This document shows positions 18,872 to 27,576 of a stretch of DNA of 64,000 nt, piece after piece. The notes below the pieces were generated by a model, which saw nothing but the letters and a program-made list of their open reading frames with translations, ran no database searches and was not told the origin of the DNA. The translations under genes were made by a program, and so were the position numbers. Numbering within the stretch: the stretch's first letter is position 1; every line of letters starts with the position of its first letter. The DNA is from Alphaproteobacteria bacterium (GTDB lineage Bacteria; Pseudomonadota; Alphaproteobacteria; JACAEB01): the NCBI GenBank assembly GCA_024236075.1, contig JACKLE010000005.1:1-64000 (forward strand), written 5' to 3'.

Positions 18872-19317
18872 GGCGCGCGCGGCTTCAGGAAGATCGTCGA
18901 GAGGCCGCGCGCGAGCAGGGCGCCCTGCGCGTCGAAGAGCTCGGCCTCGGTGAAGGCGACGTTGCGCCCGAGCTTCACCACCCGCGCCTCGCACGTCAGC
19001 TCGCCCGCCGTCGCGCCCTTGAGGAAGGTGACGTGGAGGTCGGTCGTCGTGATGGCGAATTTGCCCTCGGTCAGCATGCCGACGAGGGGACCCATGGTGT
19101 CGTCGAGCATGGCCGAGACGATGCCGCCCTGCACGAGCCCGAAGGGATTGTAGAATTCCTCCCGCGCCGTGAAGGCGACCTTGAGGCGCTTCTCCTCGCG
19201 CGAAAAAGCCAGCCCGCGCCAGCCGAGCAGCACGGCCGAGGGCGGCGGGCTCGCGAAGAAGCGCGAGAGGCCGATCTCGTCGGCGGATTCGGCGGCAGTC
19301 TTGGTCGTCGCGCTCAT
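18868..19317 (-). CDS. PaaI family thioesterase (hotdog fold)
   Basis: A 149-residue hotdog-fold protein. The segment NPFGLVQGGIVSAMLDDTMG corresponds to the PaaI/4HBT active-site helix that starts at an HGG-like motif (here QGG); strands follow with the usual LTEGKFAITTTDLHVTFLKGA. It probably hydrolyses an acyl-CoA thioester. The ATG at 19315-19317 is preferred, with GGAGGG 9 nt upstream; an ATG two codons earlier is only 3 nt from it. The His of the usual HGG motif is replaced by Gln, which is worth noting for activity. Confidence 0.85.
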   Translation of the reverse strand: MSATTKTAAESADEIGLSRFFASPPPSAVLLGWRGLAFSREEKRLKVAFTAREEFYNPFGLVQGGIVSAMLDDTMGPLVGMLTEGKFAITTTDLHVTFLKGATAGELTCEARVVKLGRNVAFTEAELFDAQGALLARGLSTIFLKPRAP

Positions 19318-19462
19318 GCGCATCAGCCCTCCATCCAGCGCGCATCGCCTCGCCTATCGGCGGCAGCGCGGCAGGGCTAAGGTGTGCGCGCGAGACAGGA
19401 TACTCAAATCCGCCGTGTCATGCGCCTGGCGCATGGCACCTTCCGCAACGGAGGCACCGGCC

Positions 19463-19999
19463 ATGGCCGACCGAACCGGGAATGCGAACCGTCCCCCGCG
19501 CGAGCATCTGCTGACCGCAGCCGAGCTCGCCGCGCTGCCCGAGACGCGCCTCGAGCATCAGCACAACCCGCAGGCCGTGCGCTATTTCCGCTCGCTCGGC
19601 GACCGCTTCGGCTTCGCGCGGACGGGCGTCCATCTCGTGCGCATCGCGCCGGGCTCGGCCTCCTCCGAGCTGCACAATCACGAGATGGAGGAGGAGTGGG
19701 TCTACGTCCTCTCGGGGCGGGGCCTCGCCTGCATCGGGGAGGAGCGCTTCGAGGTCGCGCCCGGCGACTTCCTCGCCTATCCGCCCTTCGGCCCGGCGCA
19801 CAACATCGAAAATCCGTTTGCGGAGGATATCGTCCTCCTCGTCGGCGGCTCGCGCGAGGACAGCGACATCTGCAACTATCCGCGCGTCGGGCGGCGGCAG
19901 TGGAAGACGGGCGAGGTGCGCGAATGGGTCGAGGCCGACACGGTGCGCATCGTGCGGCGCAAGGCGGAAAAGGGGCCGCCCCCGCCCAAGGGCCCATGA
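19463..19999 (+). CDS. cupin domain-containing protein
   Basis: A 178-residue protein with one cupin barrel. Motif 1 is visible as SSELHNHEMEEEWVYVLSGRG (metal ligands His, His and Glu) and motif 2 as GDFLAYPPFGPAHNI with the second His site. No DNA-binding domain is present. Enzymatic or sensory role is unknown. ATG at 19463 is preceded by GGAGG at 8 nt. The stop overlaps the alkB ATG (ATGA), so cupin and AlkB are made from one transcript. Confidence 0.85.
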   Translation: MADRTGNANRPPREHLLTAAELAALPETRLEHQHNPQAVRYFRSLGDRFGFARTGVHLVRIAPGSASSELHNHEMEEEWVYVLSGRGLACIGEERFEVAPGDFLAYPPFGPAHNIENPFAEDIVLLVGGSREDSDICNYPRVGRRQWKTGEVREWVEADTVRIVRRKAEKGPPPPKGP

Positions 20000-20625
20000 G
20001 CGCCGCGAGGAGACCCTTCGCGCCGCCCGAGGGCTTTCGCCTGCTGCCCGGCCGCCTCGCGCGCGAGGAGCAGGACGCGCTGCTCGCGGAGATTCTGGAC
20101 GCGGCGCGGGCCGCGCCCTTCTATCGGGCGCGCATGCCGCGCACCGGCGCGCAGCTTTCCGTCGCCATGACGAATTGCGGCGCCCTCGGATGGTTCTGCG
20201 ACGTCACCGGCTATCGCTACGAGCCACGCCATCCGGAGACGGGCGCGCCCTGGCCGCCGATCCCCGCCCGCCTCCTCGCGCTCTGGGACGAGGTCACGGG
20301 CCATCCCGCGCCGCCCGAATGCTGCCTCGTCAATCTCTATCGGGGCGCCGCGCGCATGGGCCTTCACCGCGACGGCGACGAGGAGGCGCGCGAGGCGCCC
20401 GTCCTCTCCGTCTCGCTCGGCGACACGGCGCTCTTTCGCATCGGCGGCCCGACGCGGGGAAGCCCGAGCGGGCAGGTGCGCCTCGCCTCGGGCGACGTCG
20501 TCGTGCTGGCGGGCGCCGCGCGCCACGCCTTTCACGGCGTCGACCGCGTGCTCGAGGGCACGTCGCGCCTCGTGCCCGGCGGGGGGCGGATCAACCTCAC
20601 CCTGCGCCGCGTGCGCGCGCCGTGA
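19996..20625 (+). CDS. alkB: alpha-ketoglutarate-dependent dioxygenase AlkB
   Basis: A 209-residue AlkB-type Fe(II)/2-oxoglutarate dioxygenase that directly reverses N-alkyl lesions (1-methyladenine, 3-methylcytosine) in DNA or RNA. Iron ligands are H124 and D126 in LHRDGDE and H180 in RHAFHGVDR; the 2-oxoglutarate-binding arginines are R198 and R204 in GGRINLTLRR. The LVNLYRGAARMGLHRD stretch matches the family. No ada or other alkylation genes accompany it. The ATG overlaps the cupin stop. Confidence 0.93.
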   Translation: MSAARRPFAPPEGFRLLPGRLAREEQDALLAEILDAARAAPFYRARMPRTGAQLSVAMTNCGALGWFCDVTGYRYEPRHPETGAPWPPIPARLLALWDEVTGHPAPPECCLVNLYRGAARMGLHRDGDEEAREAPVLSVSLGDTALFRIGGPTRGSPSGQVRLASGDVVVLAGAARHAFHGVDRVLEGTSRLVPGGGRINLTLRRVRAP

Positions 20626-20642
20626 GGCCCGCCGGTCGCGAC

Positions 20643-21260
20643 CTATTGGACGGGCTCGCCGTTCTTCTGCCAGTGGAACTCGAACGTCGCGGCCTGGCTG
20701 CCGAGGGCCTTCGATTCGAGGGGGAGCGCGCGGATCGCGCCGTCCTCGGGCACGTGGACGGCGAGATAGCCCTGCTCCATGCGCCCGCAGCCCTGCAGCG
20801 TCGCGGGCATCACCCAGGCCGGGGCGGGCAGGTCGGCGACGGCGCCTCCCGCGAAGGTGAAGTCGAGATCGAGCCGCACGCGGACGAGATCGCAGTCCCC
20901 CCTGGCGAGGAAGCCGTCGACCGCCGCGCGCTGCAAGGCGCGGGTGAGCTCCGTCTCGCGGGCGGCGTCCATGAGCGCGAGCGCGAGCGTCTTCGAGGCC
21001 GCGACCGCCTCGTCGTTCTCGATGCCGACATGGATGTTCGGGCGCGCGCCCTCGACGGGCACGATGGCGACGTCGGCGGGATCGGTGCGCCCTGCCGGAG
21101 GCTCGGCCGGCACCGCGAGCGCGGCGGGAGGCATGGGCGCGCTCTCGGCGAGGCCCGCCTGCGGCTCGGGCGCGCCCGCGCAGGCCCCGAGCGCGAGCAG
21201 CGCAAGGCCCGCGCACGCGCCGAGCGCCGCGCGGGCCGGCGAAACGGCGAGGCGATCCAT
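20643..21260 (-). CDS. putative lipoprotein of unknown function
   Basis: A 205-residue protein with an N-terminal signal ending in LALLALGAC, a lipobox with Cys27 as the lipidated residue. A Pro/Ala-rich linker (about 30-60) precedes a globular domain with two Cys (in GDCDLV and LQGCGRM). I recognise no domain. It is convergent with alkB (17-bp gap) and divergent from trpS across 141 bp. Inner or outer leaflet location cannot be told; the residues after Cys27 are AGAPE, with no Asp at +2. Confidence 0.65.
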   Translation of the reverse strand: MDRLAVSPARAALGACAGLALLALGACAGAPEPQAGLAESAPMPPAALAVPAEPPAGRTDPADVAIVPVEGARPNIHVGIENDEAVAASKTLALALMDAARETELTRALQRAAVDGFLARGDCDLVRVRLDLDFTFAGGAVADLPAPAWVMPATLQGCGRMEQGYLAVHVPEDGAIRALPLESKALGSQAATFEFHWQKNGEPVQ

Positions 21261-21401
21261 GGCCCTCTTCCTTCGACCTCTTCCTGAAGGCGAGGCTAGC
21301 ACGCCCGCGCGGGCGGCGACAAAGCGGGCCGGCGGGGCTTGCGCCGCCCATCCGGCGGGGCGATAAGCAGGCCCCACGCGGGGGAAGCGAAGGCGAAGGC
21401 A

Positions 21402-22439
21402 ATGGACCAGGTGGCGAGGCAGGACGTGCCCTACGAGGGCCCGGAGCGCGTGCTCTCCGGCATGCAGGCGACGGGCAATCTGCATCTCGGCAACTATCTC
21501 GGCGCGCTGAAGCGCTTCGTGCCGCTCGCGGACGAGTTCGAGACGCTCTATTGCATCGTCGACCTGCACGCCATCACCGAATGGCAGGAGCCGAGGACGC
21601 TCGCGGCCAACACGCGCGCGGTCGCGGCCGCCTATATCGCGGCGGGGCTCGACCCGGAGCGCTCGATCATCTTCAACCAGAGCCAGGTCCCGGCCCATGC
21701 CGAGCTCGCCTGGATCCTCTCCTGCGTCGCGCGGATCGGCTGGATGAACCGCATGACGCAGTTCAAGGACAAGGCCGGCAAGGACCGCGAGAAGGCCTCG
21801 CTCGGGCTCTACAACTATCCGGTCCTGATGGCGGCGGACATCCTCGCCTACAAGGCGACTCGCGTGCCCGTCGGCGAGGACCAGAAGCAGCATTTGGAGC
21901 TCGCGCGCGACATCGCGCAGAAGTTCATGAACGATTACGACGTGCCCGGATTTTTCCCGCTGCCCGAGCCGCTGATCGGCGAGCAGGCCGCGCGCGTCAT
22001 GAGCCTGCGCGACGGCACGAGGAAGATGTCGAAGTCGGACGCGTCCGACATGACGCGCATCAACCTCTCCGATTCCGACGAGGACATCGCGCAGAAGCTG
22101 AAGAAGGCGCGCACCGATCCCGAGCCCGTGCCCTCGGCGGCGGAGGAGCTCGGGCGCCGGCCGGAGGCCGCGAACCTCCTCGCCATCCATGCCGCGCTCG
22201 GCGACGAGACCATCGAGGCGGTGATGGCGCGCCATGGCGGCGAGACCTTCTCGGCCTTCAAGGAGGCGATGACGGCGCGCGCCATCTCCGTGCTCGCGCC
22301 GATCCGGGAGCGGATGAAGGACCTCCTCGCCGACGTCCCCGCGCTCGATGCGACGCTCGGCGAAGGCGCCGAGCGCGCCCGCGCCATCGCCGCGCCGACG
22401 CTCGCCGAGGCGAAGCGCATCGTGGGCTTCGTCGGCTGA
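21402..22439 (+). CDS. trpS: tryptophan--tRNA ligase
   Basis: A 345-residue class I aminoacyl-tRNA synthetase charging tRNA-Trp. The HIGH-equivalent GNLHLGN is at 25-31 and KMSKS at 208-212. The start MDQVARQ is favoured over an ATG 63 bp earlier because the family begins just before the SGMQATGNLHLGN motif. trpS opens the conserved Hyphomicrobiales block, but here the usual usp and nfu neighbours are separated from it by inserted genes. Confidence 0.97.
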   Translation: MDQVARQDVPYEGPERVLSGMQATGNLHLGNYLGALKRFVPLADEFETLYCIVDLHAITEWQEPRTLAANTRAVAAAYIAAGLDPERSIIFNQSQVPAHAELAWILSCVARIGWMNRMTQFKDKAGKDREKASLGLYNYPVLMAADILAYKATRVPVGEDQKQHLELARDIAQKFMNDYDVPGFFPLPEPLIGEQAARVMSLRDGTRKMSKSDASDMTRINLSDSDEDIAQKLKKARTDPEPVPSAAEELGRRPEAANLLAIHAALGDETIEAVMARHGGETFSAFKEAMTARAISVLAPIRERMKDLLADVPALDATLGEGAERARAIAAPTLAEAKRIVGFVG

Positions 22440-22454
22440 GCGCCGCGCCGCCGC

Positions 22455-23360
22455 TCACCGCCCGTCGGTGTTGAGGATCACCGGCAGGCCATCGGCCCCG
22501 CCGATGATGACGACCTTGGCGTTCGCGGACTCGGCGAGATGGCTCGTCGCCTCGATGCCTTTCCAGCGCAGGAGCTTGTCGTCGATCCCCTGGCTGACGA
22601 TGTCCTGGAAGGCCTTGATGCCCTGGGCCTCGATGCGCTTGCGCTCGGCCTCCTTCGTCTCCTTGGTCAGCACGAAATCCATGCGCTGGGCGTCCTGGTC
22701 GGCGGCGAGCTTTTCCTGGATCGCCTCGGCGACGCGGTCGGGCAGCTCGACATTGCGCAGCAGCACCTGCTGGATGAGGAAGCCGCCCTTGTCGAGCCCG
22801 GCTTCCTTGAGGAGGCCCGAGACGCGCGCGCGCAGCGTCTCCTCCATGGCGCGCGCGAGCTCCTCGCGCTTCGTCGCATAGGCCTCCTGCGCGAGGTAGT
22901 GCGCCGCCGCCTCGCGCACCGAGGCGCGCGCGGCCGTGCGGATCACCTTCTCCTCGTAGGTCGGCCCGATATTGCGGTAGATCCAGGCGGCGTCGTCGCC
23001 GACGAGGCGGTACGCGATCGTGACGTCGAGCGGCATCTTCAATCCGTCGGCGGAAAGCGCCTGGATCGAATCCTCGCCCGAGGTCGTCATCGAATAGGTC
23101 TCGGTACGGATGGACATCTGAATGACGCTCGTCAGGGGCGATTTGAGGTGCAGCCCTTCGGTGAGCTCGACGTCGTGGACGCGCCCGAGCAGGACGCGCA
23201 CGCCCGTGCGCCCCGGCGAGACGATCACGAAGGCGGTCGAGAGAATGAGCAGCACACCGACGGTCGCGGCGAGGCTCGAGGGCAAGGCTCGTCCGCGCGC
23301 GGCCGAAACCGCCGCGACGACGAGCGCGAAAAGTCCAAGCACGGCGAAAAGGAAGCTCAT
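22455..23360 (-). CDS. prohibitin-type SPFH domain membrane protein
   Basis: A 301-residue SPFH/Band 7 protein. Two N-terminal hydrophobic segments (about 1-20 and 30-48) are followed by the Band 7 domain (GRTGVRVLLGRVHDVELTEGLHLKSP...), then a long charged helix (about 170-250, KEAGLDKGG...LTKETKEAERKRIEAQG) that forms ring-like oligomers. Such proteins organise membrane microdomains and protect membrane proteases or their clients. No NfeD or FtsH partner gene is adjacent. It is convergent with trpS across 15 bp. Confidence 0.87.
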   Translation of the reverse strand: MSFLFAVLGLFALVVAAVSAARGRALPSSLAATVGVLLILSTAFVIVSPGRTGVRVLLGRVHDVELTEGLHLKSPLTSVIQMSIRTETYSMTTSGEDSIQALSADGLKMPLDVTIAYRLVGDDAAWIYRNIGPTYEEKVIRTAARASVREAAAHYLAQEAYATKREELARAMEETLRARVSGLLKEAGLDKGGFLIQQVLLRNVELPDRVAEAIQEKLAADQDAQRMDFVLTKETKEAERKRIEAQGIKAFQDIVSQGIDDKLLRWKGIEATSHLAESANAKVVIIGGADGLPVILNTDGR

Positions 23361-23488
23361 CGGTTCCCTCCCACGAGCGGGTGAGGAATCTCACCGGAAT
23401 TTAATGTGGAGAGGATCGGCGCGCGCGCAATGGCAAATCGGGCGCGCGGGCCCCTCGCCCGGCTCCGCGCCCCGCGGCGCGAGAGGCC

Positions 23489-23899
23489 TCAGCGGCGGTA
23501 GAGATCCTGGCCGAAGCGGGAGATGGCGGCCTCCCAGAGCGCGATCGAGTGGCGCACATGGGCCTCCGTCACGCCGCGCAGGATCGTGTCGAGCTGGAGG
23601 ACGATGAGCTTGTCGTTGACCGCGAGGGCCTTCGAGAAGCGCCAGTTCATGTTCCAGTCGTTGGCGGTCTTGGCGAGGCTGCCGGCCGCCTCGAAGCCGG
23701 CGTTGAACTGCATCGAGGAGAAGTCGGCCTCCTGATCGCCCTTGAAGAAGAAGAGGGCGTAGCGCCAGCCGCCCGTCGCCGAGCGCAGCACCGGCGTGCC
23801 GTCCGAGCCCGTCTCGAGCGTCGGGGCCTGTCCGACCTGCTGCAGCAGGCTCTGGATATACTGTGCCGTGGCGCCGTGGATCACGCGCTGCGTCGACAT
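23489..23899 (-). CDS. YbjN domain-containing protein
   Basis: A 136-residue protein with the type III secretion chaperone-like YbjN fold: a hydrophobic strand pair GGWRYALFFFKGDQEADFSSMQF, then NDWNMNWRFSKALAVNDKLIVLQLD, which matches the family NxxNxxxRF...A core, and a C-terminal helix. The function is poorly known. ATG at 23897-23899 was used. It is 13 bp downstream of the coiled-coil protein gene on the same strand, so the two are probably cotranscribed. Confidence 0.75.
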   Translation of the reverse strand: MSTQRVIHGATAQYIQSLLQQVGQAPTLETGSDGTPVLRSATGGWRYALFFFKGDQEADFSSMQFNAGFEAAGSLAKTANDWNMNWRFSKALAVNDKLIVLQLDTILRGVTEAHVRHSIALWEAAISRFGQDLYRR

Positions 23900-23912
23900 T
23901 CGTCCACCCCCG

Positions 23913-24482
23913 TCATTCCCCATGCTTGCCGTCCGCGCGCGCCTTCGGCCGGTTCGGCGTCAGGCGCAAAATCTCGCTGGCGAGGCGCTCATTGGCGTGC
24001 TGCCCGCCCCGCTCCCGATTCACCTCGATGCCGCCGAGGCCCGCGCCCTGGCGCATGGTGGCGACCAGGGACGAGGGCTCGGCCGTCCTGTTCATCTCGG
24101 GAAATGCCGGGCCAAATCCCGGCGTCGGCTGGCGCAGCGCCTCGGACGAGACGGTGCGCGGCATCGTGCCGGCTTCCTTCTCCAGCGCGGCGAGCGTGGC
24201 CTTGGCGTCCTTGAGCGTGGCGCGGGTCTTGAGCGCCACGCGGCGGGTCGCGCTGCGCCAGACGAGCGGCGCGATGCCGAAGGCGCGGCCCTTGAGGCGG
24301 CCGTCCGGCCAGGCGAGCTCCCGCAGCTCGCCGTCGAGCTCGCGCACCCGCTCGCCGAGCTTCCAGAGCTCCCGCTCGAAGCGATCCTGCGCGGCCGCGC
24401 GGCGCGATTCCTCACCCGGCCCGGCGGCGACGACCTTGTCGCGCCGACGCGCGCGCCTCTCCCCATAGGAGCGGTACGGCAT
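23913..24482 (-). CDS. uncharacterised basic coiled-coil protein
   Basis: A 189-residue protein I do not recognise. It starts MPYRSYGERRARRRDKV, has a helical heptad-like stretch (about 30-65, ERELWKLGERVRELDGELREL) and a second helix (about 83-105), then a polar, Pro/Gly/Arg-rich tail that is probably disordered. GGGAAA precedes the ATG. It forms a two-gene unit with the YbjN gene. The strongly charged composition and absence of a signal suggest a cytoplasmic or nucleic-acid-associated protein, but this is only inference. Confidence 0.55.
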   Translation of the reverse strand: MPYRSYGERRARRRDKVVAAGPGEESRRAAAQDRFERELWKLGERVRELDGELRELAWPDGRLKGRAFGIAPLVWRSATRRVALKTRATLKDAKATLAALEKEAGTMPRTVSSEALRQPTPGFGPAFPEMNRTAEPSSLVATMRQGAGLGGIEVNRERGGQHANERLASEILRLTPNRPKARADGKHGE

Positions 24483-24643
24483 GTCTTTCCCCAACGACCC
24501 CACTTCGTTAACGCGAGCATAGCAGCGCGAAACGGCTCTGTCTCGCATCTGCGAGGGGAGGCCGCACGTCCCGCGTTGATGGACTCGCGGCGGCACCCCA
24601 TGTAGGTAGGGCAGCGCGCCAATCCCCGCGAGAGAGGGCCTCC

Positions 24644-25657
24644 ATGCAGCTCGGCCGTGCCCTGCGCCGCACCGGCGGCGCGCTCAACCGCGCCTTCCAC
24701 TGGACCGCCGACCGCTTCAGCGTCAACGCCCGCGGCACGGGATGGAGCCTGACGCGGAAGGTCCTGCTCGGCTTCGCGGTGTTCGTCGTCCTCTACTATC
24801 TCGTGGGAGGATGGATGGTGCAGCACATCGACGACGATCCGAGCTTCACCTTCAAGTCCTCCGATTTCGAGACGGGCGGCAGCCGGGCCGTCGCCATCGC
24901 GGCCGCGCTCGTCGACCGGGAAGTGAAGACCTATGACTGGGTCTCGAACGATCCCTGGTTCATGCCCGGCGTCTTCAACGACAATCAGCAGCACTATCAG
25001 CAGGGCATCCTCGCGGCGGTCTACCGCTTCTCGGCGGAGCTGCGCGACTTCCTGGGCCGCGCGCGCGGCTCGAGCGCGGAGGACCCGGACCTCACCGAGG
25101 CGCAGCGCCTCGGCTACGCGCCCGACATCTGGTACTGGAACCCCTCGCGCAGCCTGCTGCCGCAGCAGAACACGGAGTCGGTCTATCTTCAGGCCGCGGA
25201 CGCGCTGCGGCGCTACGACCAGCGCGTGGCGAGCGGCACCGCCGTCTACGAGCGCCGCGCCGACAATCTCGCCGACGCGCTCGACCGCATCTCCAAGGAT
25301 CTCGGCGGGGCGACCGCCAATCTCTTCGAGATGGCGCACGACCATCCCGCCTGGTGGCTCTTCGACTGGAAGTCGGACGACACCTTCTATTTCGCCAAGG
25401 GCAAGGCCTATGCCTACTACCTCATCCTCCGCGAGCTGAAGGAGGATTTCGCCAATATCGCGCGCGAGAAGGAGATCGGCCCGACCTACGCCACCATGCT
25501 GTCGACCCTCGAGGGCGCGATCGCGATCGATCCCACCGTCATCGTCAACGGCAAGCTCGGCGATCAGTTCATGCCGAACCACCTCGCCGAGCTCGGCTTC
25601 TATCTGGAGCGCACGCGCGTGCAGCTTCGCGAGATCACGGCGATCCTGAGGGCATGA
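24644..25657 (+). CDS. DUF2333 family membrane-anchored protein
   Basis: A 337-residue protein with one N-terminal transmembrane helix (about 39-57, KVLLGFAVFVVLYYLVGGWMV) and a large extracytoplasmic helical domain. Conserved-looking segments include DWVSNDPWFMPGVFNDNQQHYQQG and WWLFDWKSDDTFYFAKGKAYAYYLILRELK, which place it in DUF2333. The function is unknown. Start at ATG 24644. It lies just upstream of a universal stress protein gene on the same strand. Confidence 0.82.
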   Translation: MQLGRALRRTGGALNRAFHWTADRFSVNARGTGWSLTRKVLLGFAVFVVLYYLVGGWMVQHIDDDPSFTFKSSDFETGGSRAVAIAAALVDREVKTYDWVSNDPWFMPGVFNDNQQHYQQGILAAVYRFSAELRDFLGRARGSSAEDPDLTEAQRLGYAPDIWYWNPSRSLLPQQNTESVYLQAADALRRYDQRVASGTAVYERRADNLADALDRISKDLGGATANLFEMAHDHPAWWLFDWKSDDTFYFAKGKAYAYYLILRELKEDFANIAREKEIGPTYATMLSTLEGAIAIDPTVIVNGKLGDQFMPNHLAELGFYLERTRVQLREITAILRA

Positions 25658-25711
25658 GGCGCGTCCGCGTCCGTCTTGCTTCCGCCCACAGTCAAATGGC
25701 AGCATTTCCCC

Positions 25712-26230
25712 ATGTCCGAAGGACCTGGCCAAAAGGCGAGTGAGGATTCGGCGGCGCCCACGCGCGCCCGCGCGAAGAAGATCCTCATCGTCGCCGACCG
25801 CTCGCCGGAATGCCGGCTCGCCCTGCAGTTCGCGGGGCTGCGCGCGCTCCACACGGGCGGGCGCCTCGCGCTGCTCTACATCTCGGAGCCCGCGGACTTC
25901 CAGCACTGGCTCGGCGTCGAGGCGATCATGCGCGAGGAGGCGCGCGCGGAGGCGGAGAACGTGCTCCACACGCTGGGCACGCAGGTCAATCGCGAGACCG
26001 GCATCGTGGTCGAATACGCCATCCGCGAAGGCCGCAAGCGCGAGGTCCTGATCCGCCATATCGAGGAGGACCCCGACATCCGCCTCCTCGTGCTCGGCGC
26101 CGGCACCGGAAAGGAGGGGCCGGGGCCCCTCGTCTCGGCGATGGCGGGCGAGGTCGCGGCGAGCTTTCCCGTGCCCGTCACCATCGTGCCCGGCCAGATG
26201 ACGCCGGAAGAGATCGAGGCGCTGGCCTGA
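25712..26230 (+). CDS. universal stress protein (UspA family)
   Basis: A 172-residue UspA domain protein. The N-terminal strand KKILIVADRSPECRLALQFA and the C-terminal LLVLGAGTGKEGPGPLVSAMAG followed by VPVTIVPG resemble the nucleotide-binding signature of ATP-binding Usp proteins (G-2x-G-9x-G-S/T type), though with an altered spacing. ATG at 25712 is preferred over an upstream TTG. In related genomes this gene sits directly between trpS and nfu; here several genes have come between. Confidence 0.85.
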   Translation: MSEGPGQKASEDSAAPTRARAKKILIVADRSPECRLALQFAGLRALHTGGRLALLYISEPADFQHWLGVEAIMREEARAEAENVLHTLGTQVNRETGIVVEYAIREGRKREVLIRHIEEDPDIRLLVLGAGTGKEGPGPLVSAMAGEVAASFPVPVTIVPGQMTPEEIEALA

Positions 26231-26270
26231 GGGGCCCGGACTTCGCTAGGACGTTCCTCGGGAGGAGGCC

Positions 26271-27569
26271 ATGACCGCACCCCATCTCTGGCTCGCCGCC
26301 GCCGCGCTCGCCATCGCCGCCTGCGGCGAGCAGGCGAAGCTGCCGATCGAGGCGGGGCAGGGGCCGGCCCCGACCCTGCCCGCGCCCAACGAGACGCTCA
26401 TCCCGACCGTCAAGATCGCCGAGCCGGTGGGCTGGGCCGCCGGGGAAGCCCCGACGCCGGCCCAGGGCCTCGCGGTCTCGATGTTCGCCGGCGGGCTCGA
26501 CCATCCGCGCTGGCTCCACGTGCTTCCGAACGGCGACGTGCTGGTCGCCGAATCGAACAAGCCGCAGCGCAGCGGCGGGGGCGGGCTCACCGGCCTCGTC
26601 GCGGGGCGCATCATGAAGAGCGCGGGCGCGGGCGTGCCCTCCGCCGACCGCATCACGCTGCTGCGCGACAGGGACGGCGACGGCGTGCCCGAGACGCGCT
26701 CGGTGTTCTTGGAAAAGCTCCATTCGCCGTTCGGCATGGCGCTCGTGGGCGCGACCTTCTATGTCGCGAACGCCGATGCCATCCTCGCCTTTCCCTACGC
26801 GGAAGGAGCGCTGCGCCTCGAAGGCGAGGGCCGGAAGCTCGCCGACCTTCCGGCCGGGCGCAACCATCACTGGACCAAGAACATCCATCCGTCCAGGGAC
26901 GGCACCAAGCTCTATGCGACCGTGGGATCGAACAGCAATATCGGCGAGAACGGGCTCGACGAGGAGGAGGGCCGCGCGGCGATCTGGGAGGTCGACATCG
27001 CGAGCGGCGAGAAGCGCCTCTTCGCGACGGGGCTCAGGAATCCGAACGGCCTCGCCTTCGAGCCCGCGACCGGCGCGCTCTGGACCACGGTGAACGAGCG
27101 CGACATGCTGGGCTCCGACCTCGTGCCCGACTACATGACCTCGGTCGTGGACGGAGGGTTCTACGGCTGGCCGTGGAGCTATTTCGGCGATCGTGTGGAC
27201 GAGCGGGTGAAGCCGCTCCGGCCCGACATGGTGGCGAAGGCGCTGGCGCCCGACTATGCCCTCGGCCCCCACACGGCGTCGCTGGGCCTCGCCTTCGCGG
27301 AGGGCGCGAGGCTCCCGGGCTTTGCCTCCGGCGCCTTCGTCGGCCAGCACGGCTCTTGGAACCGCGATCCGCCGTCGGGCTATCGCGTCGTCTTCGTTCC
27401 GTTCACGGATGGAAAGCCCTCCGGGCTGCCGGTCGACGTGCTCACCGGATTTCTCGAGAACGGCAAGGCGCGGGGGCGTCCCGTCGGCGTCGCCGTCGCG
27501 GCCGACGGCGCGCTTCTCGTCGCGGACGATGTCGGCAACGCGATCTGGCGCGTGACGGCGGCGAACTAG
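26271..27569 (+). CDS. PQQ-dependent sugar dehydrogenase-like lipoprotein (sorbosone dehydrogenase family)
   Basis: A 432-residue protein with a lipoprotein signal (ALAIAAC, Cys18) and a six-bladed beta-propeller. Family landmarks are FAGGLDHPRWLHVLPNGDVLVAE, NHHWTKNI (the general base His region), GLRNPNGLAFEP, VVDGGFYGWPWSYFG and GQHGSWNRDPPSGYRVVFVPF, as in soluble glucose/sorbosone dehydrogenases that use PQQ and calcium. It likely acts on a sugar or aldose in the periplasm, anchored by lipid. No pqq biosynthesis gene is in the window. It overlaps nothing and is convergent with pyrF across 7 bp. Confidence 0.9.
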   Translation: MTAPHLWLAAAALAIAACGEQAKLPIEAGQGPAPTLPAPNETLIPTVKIAEPVGWAAGEAPTPAQGLAVSMFAGGLDHPRWLHVLPNGDVLVAESNKPQRSGGGGLTGLVAGRIMKSAGAGVPSADRITLLRDRDGDGVPETRSVFLEKLHSPFGMALVGATFYVANADAILAFPYAEGALRLEGEGRKLADLPAGRNHHWTKNIHPSRDGTKLYATVGSNSNIGENGLDEEEGRAAIWEVDIASGEKRLFATGLRNPNGLAFEPATGALWTTVNERDMLGSDLVPDYMTSVVDGGFYGWPWSYFGDRVDERVKPLRPDMVAKALAPDYALGPHTASLGLAFAEGARLPGFASGAFVGQHGSWNRDPPSGYRVVFVPFTDGKPSGLPVDVLTGFLENGKARGRPVGVAVAADGALLVADDVGNAIWRVTAAN

Positions 27570-27576
27570 CCCGACG

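Noticed and set aside
25676..25711. TTG start extending the universal stress protein by 12 residues
   Set aside because: The added peptide is not like the family and an ATG in better context follows.
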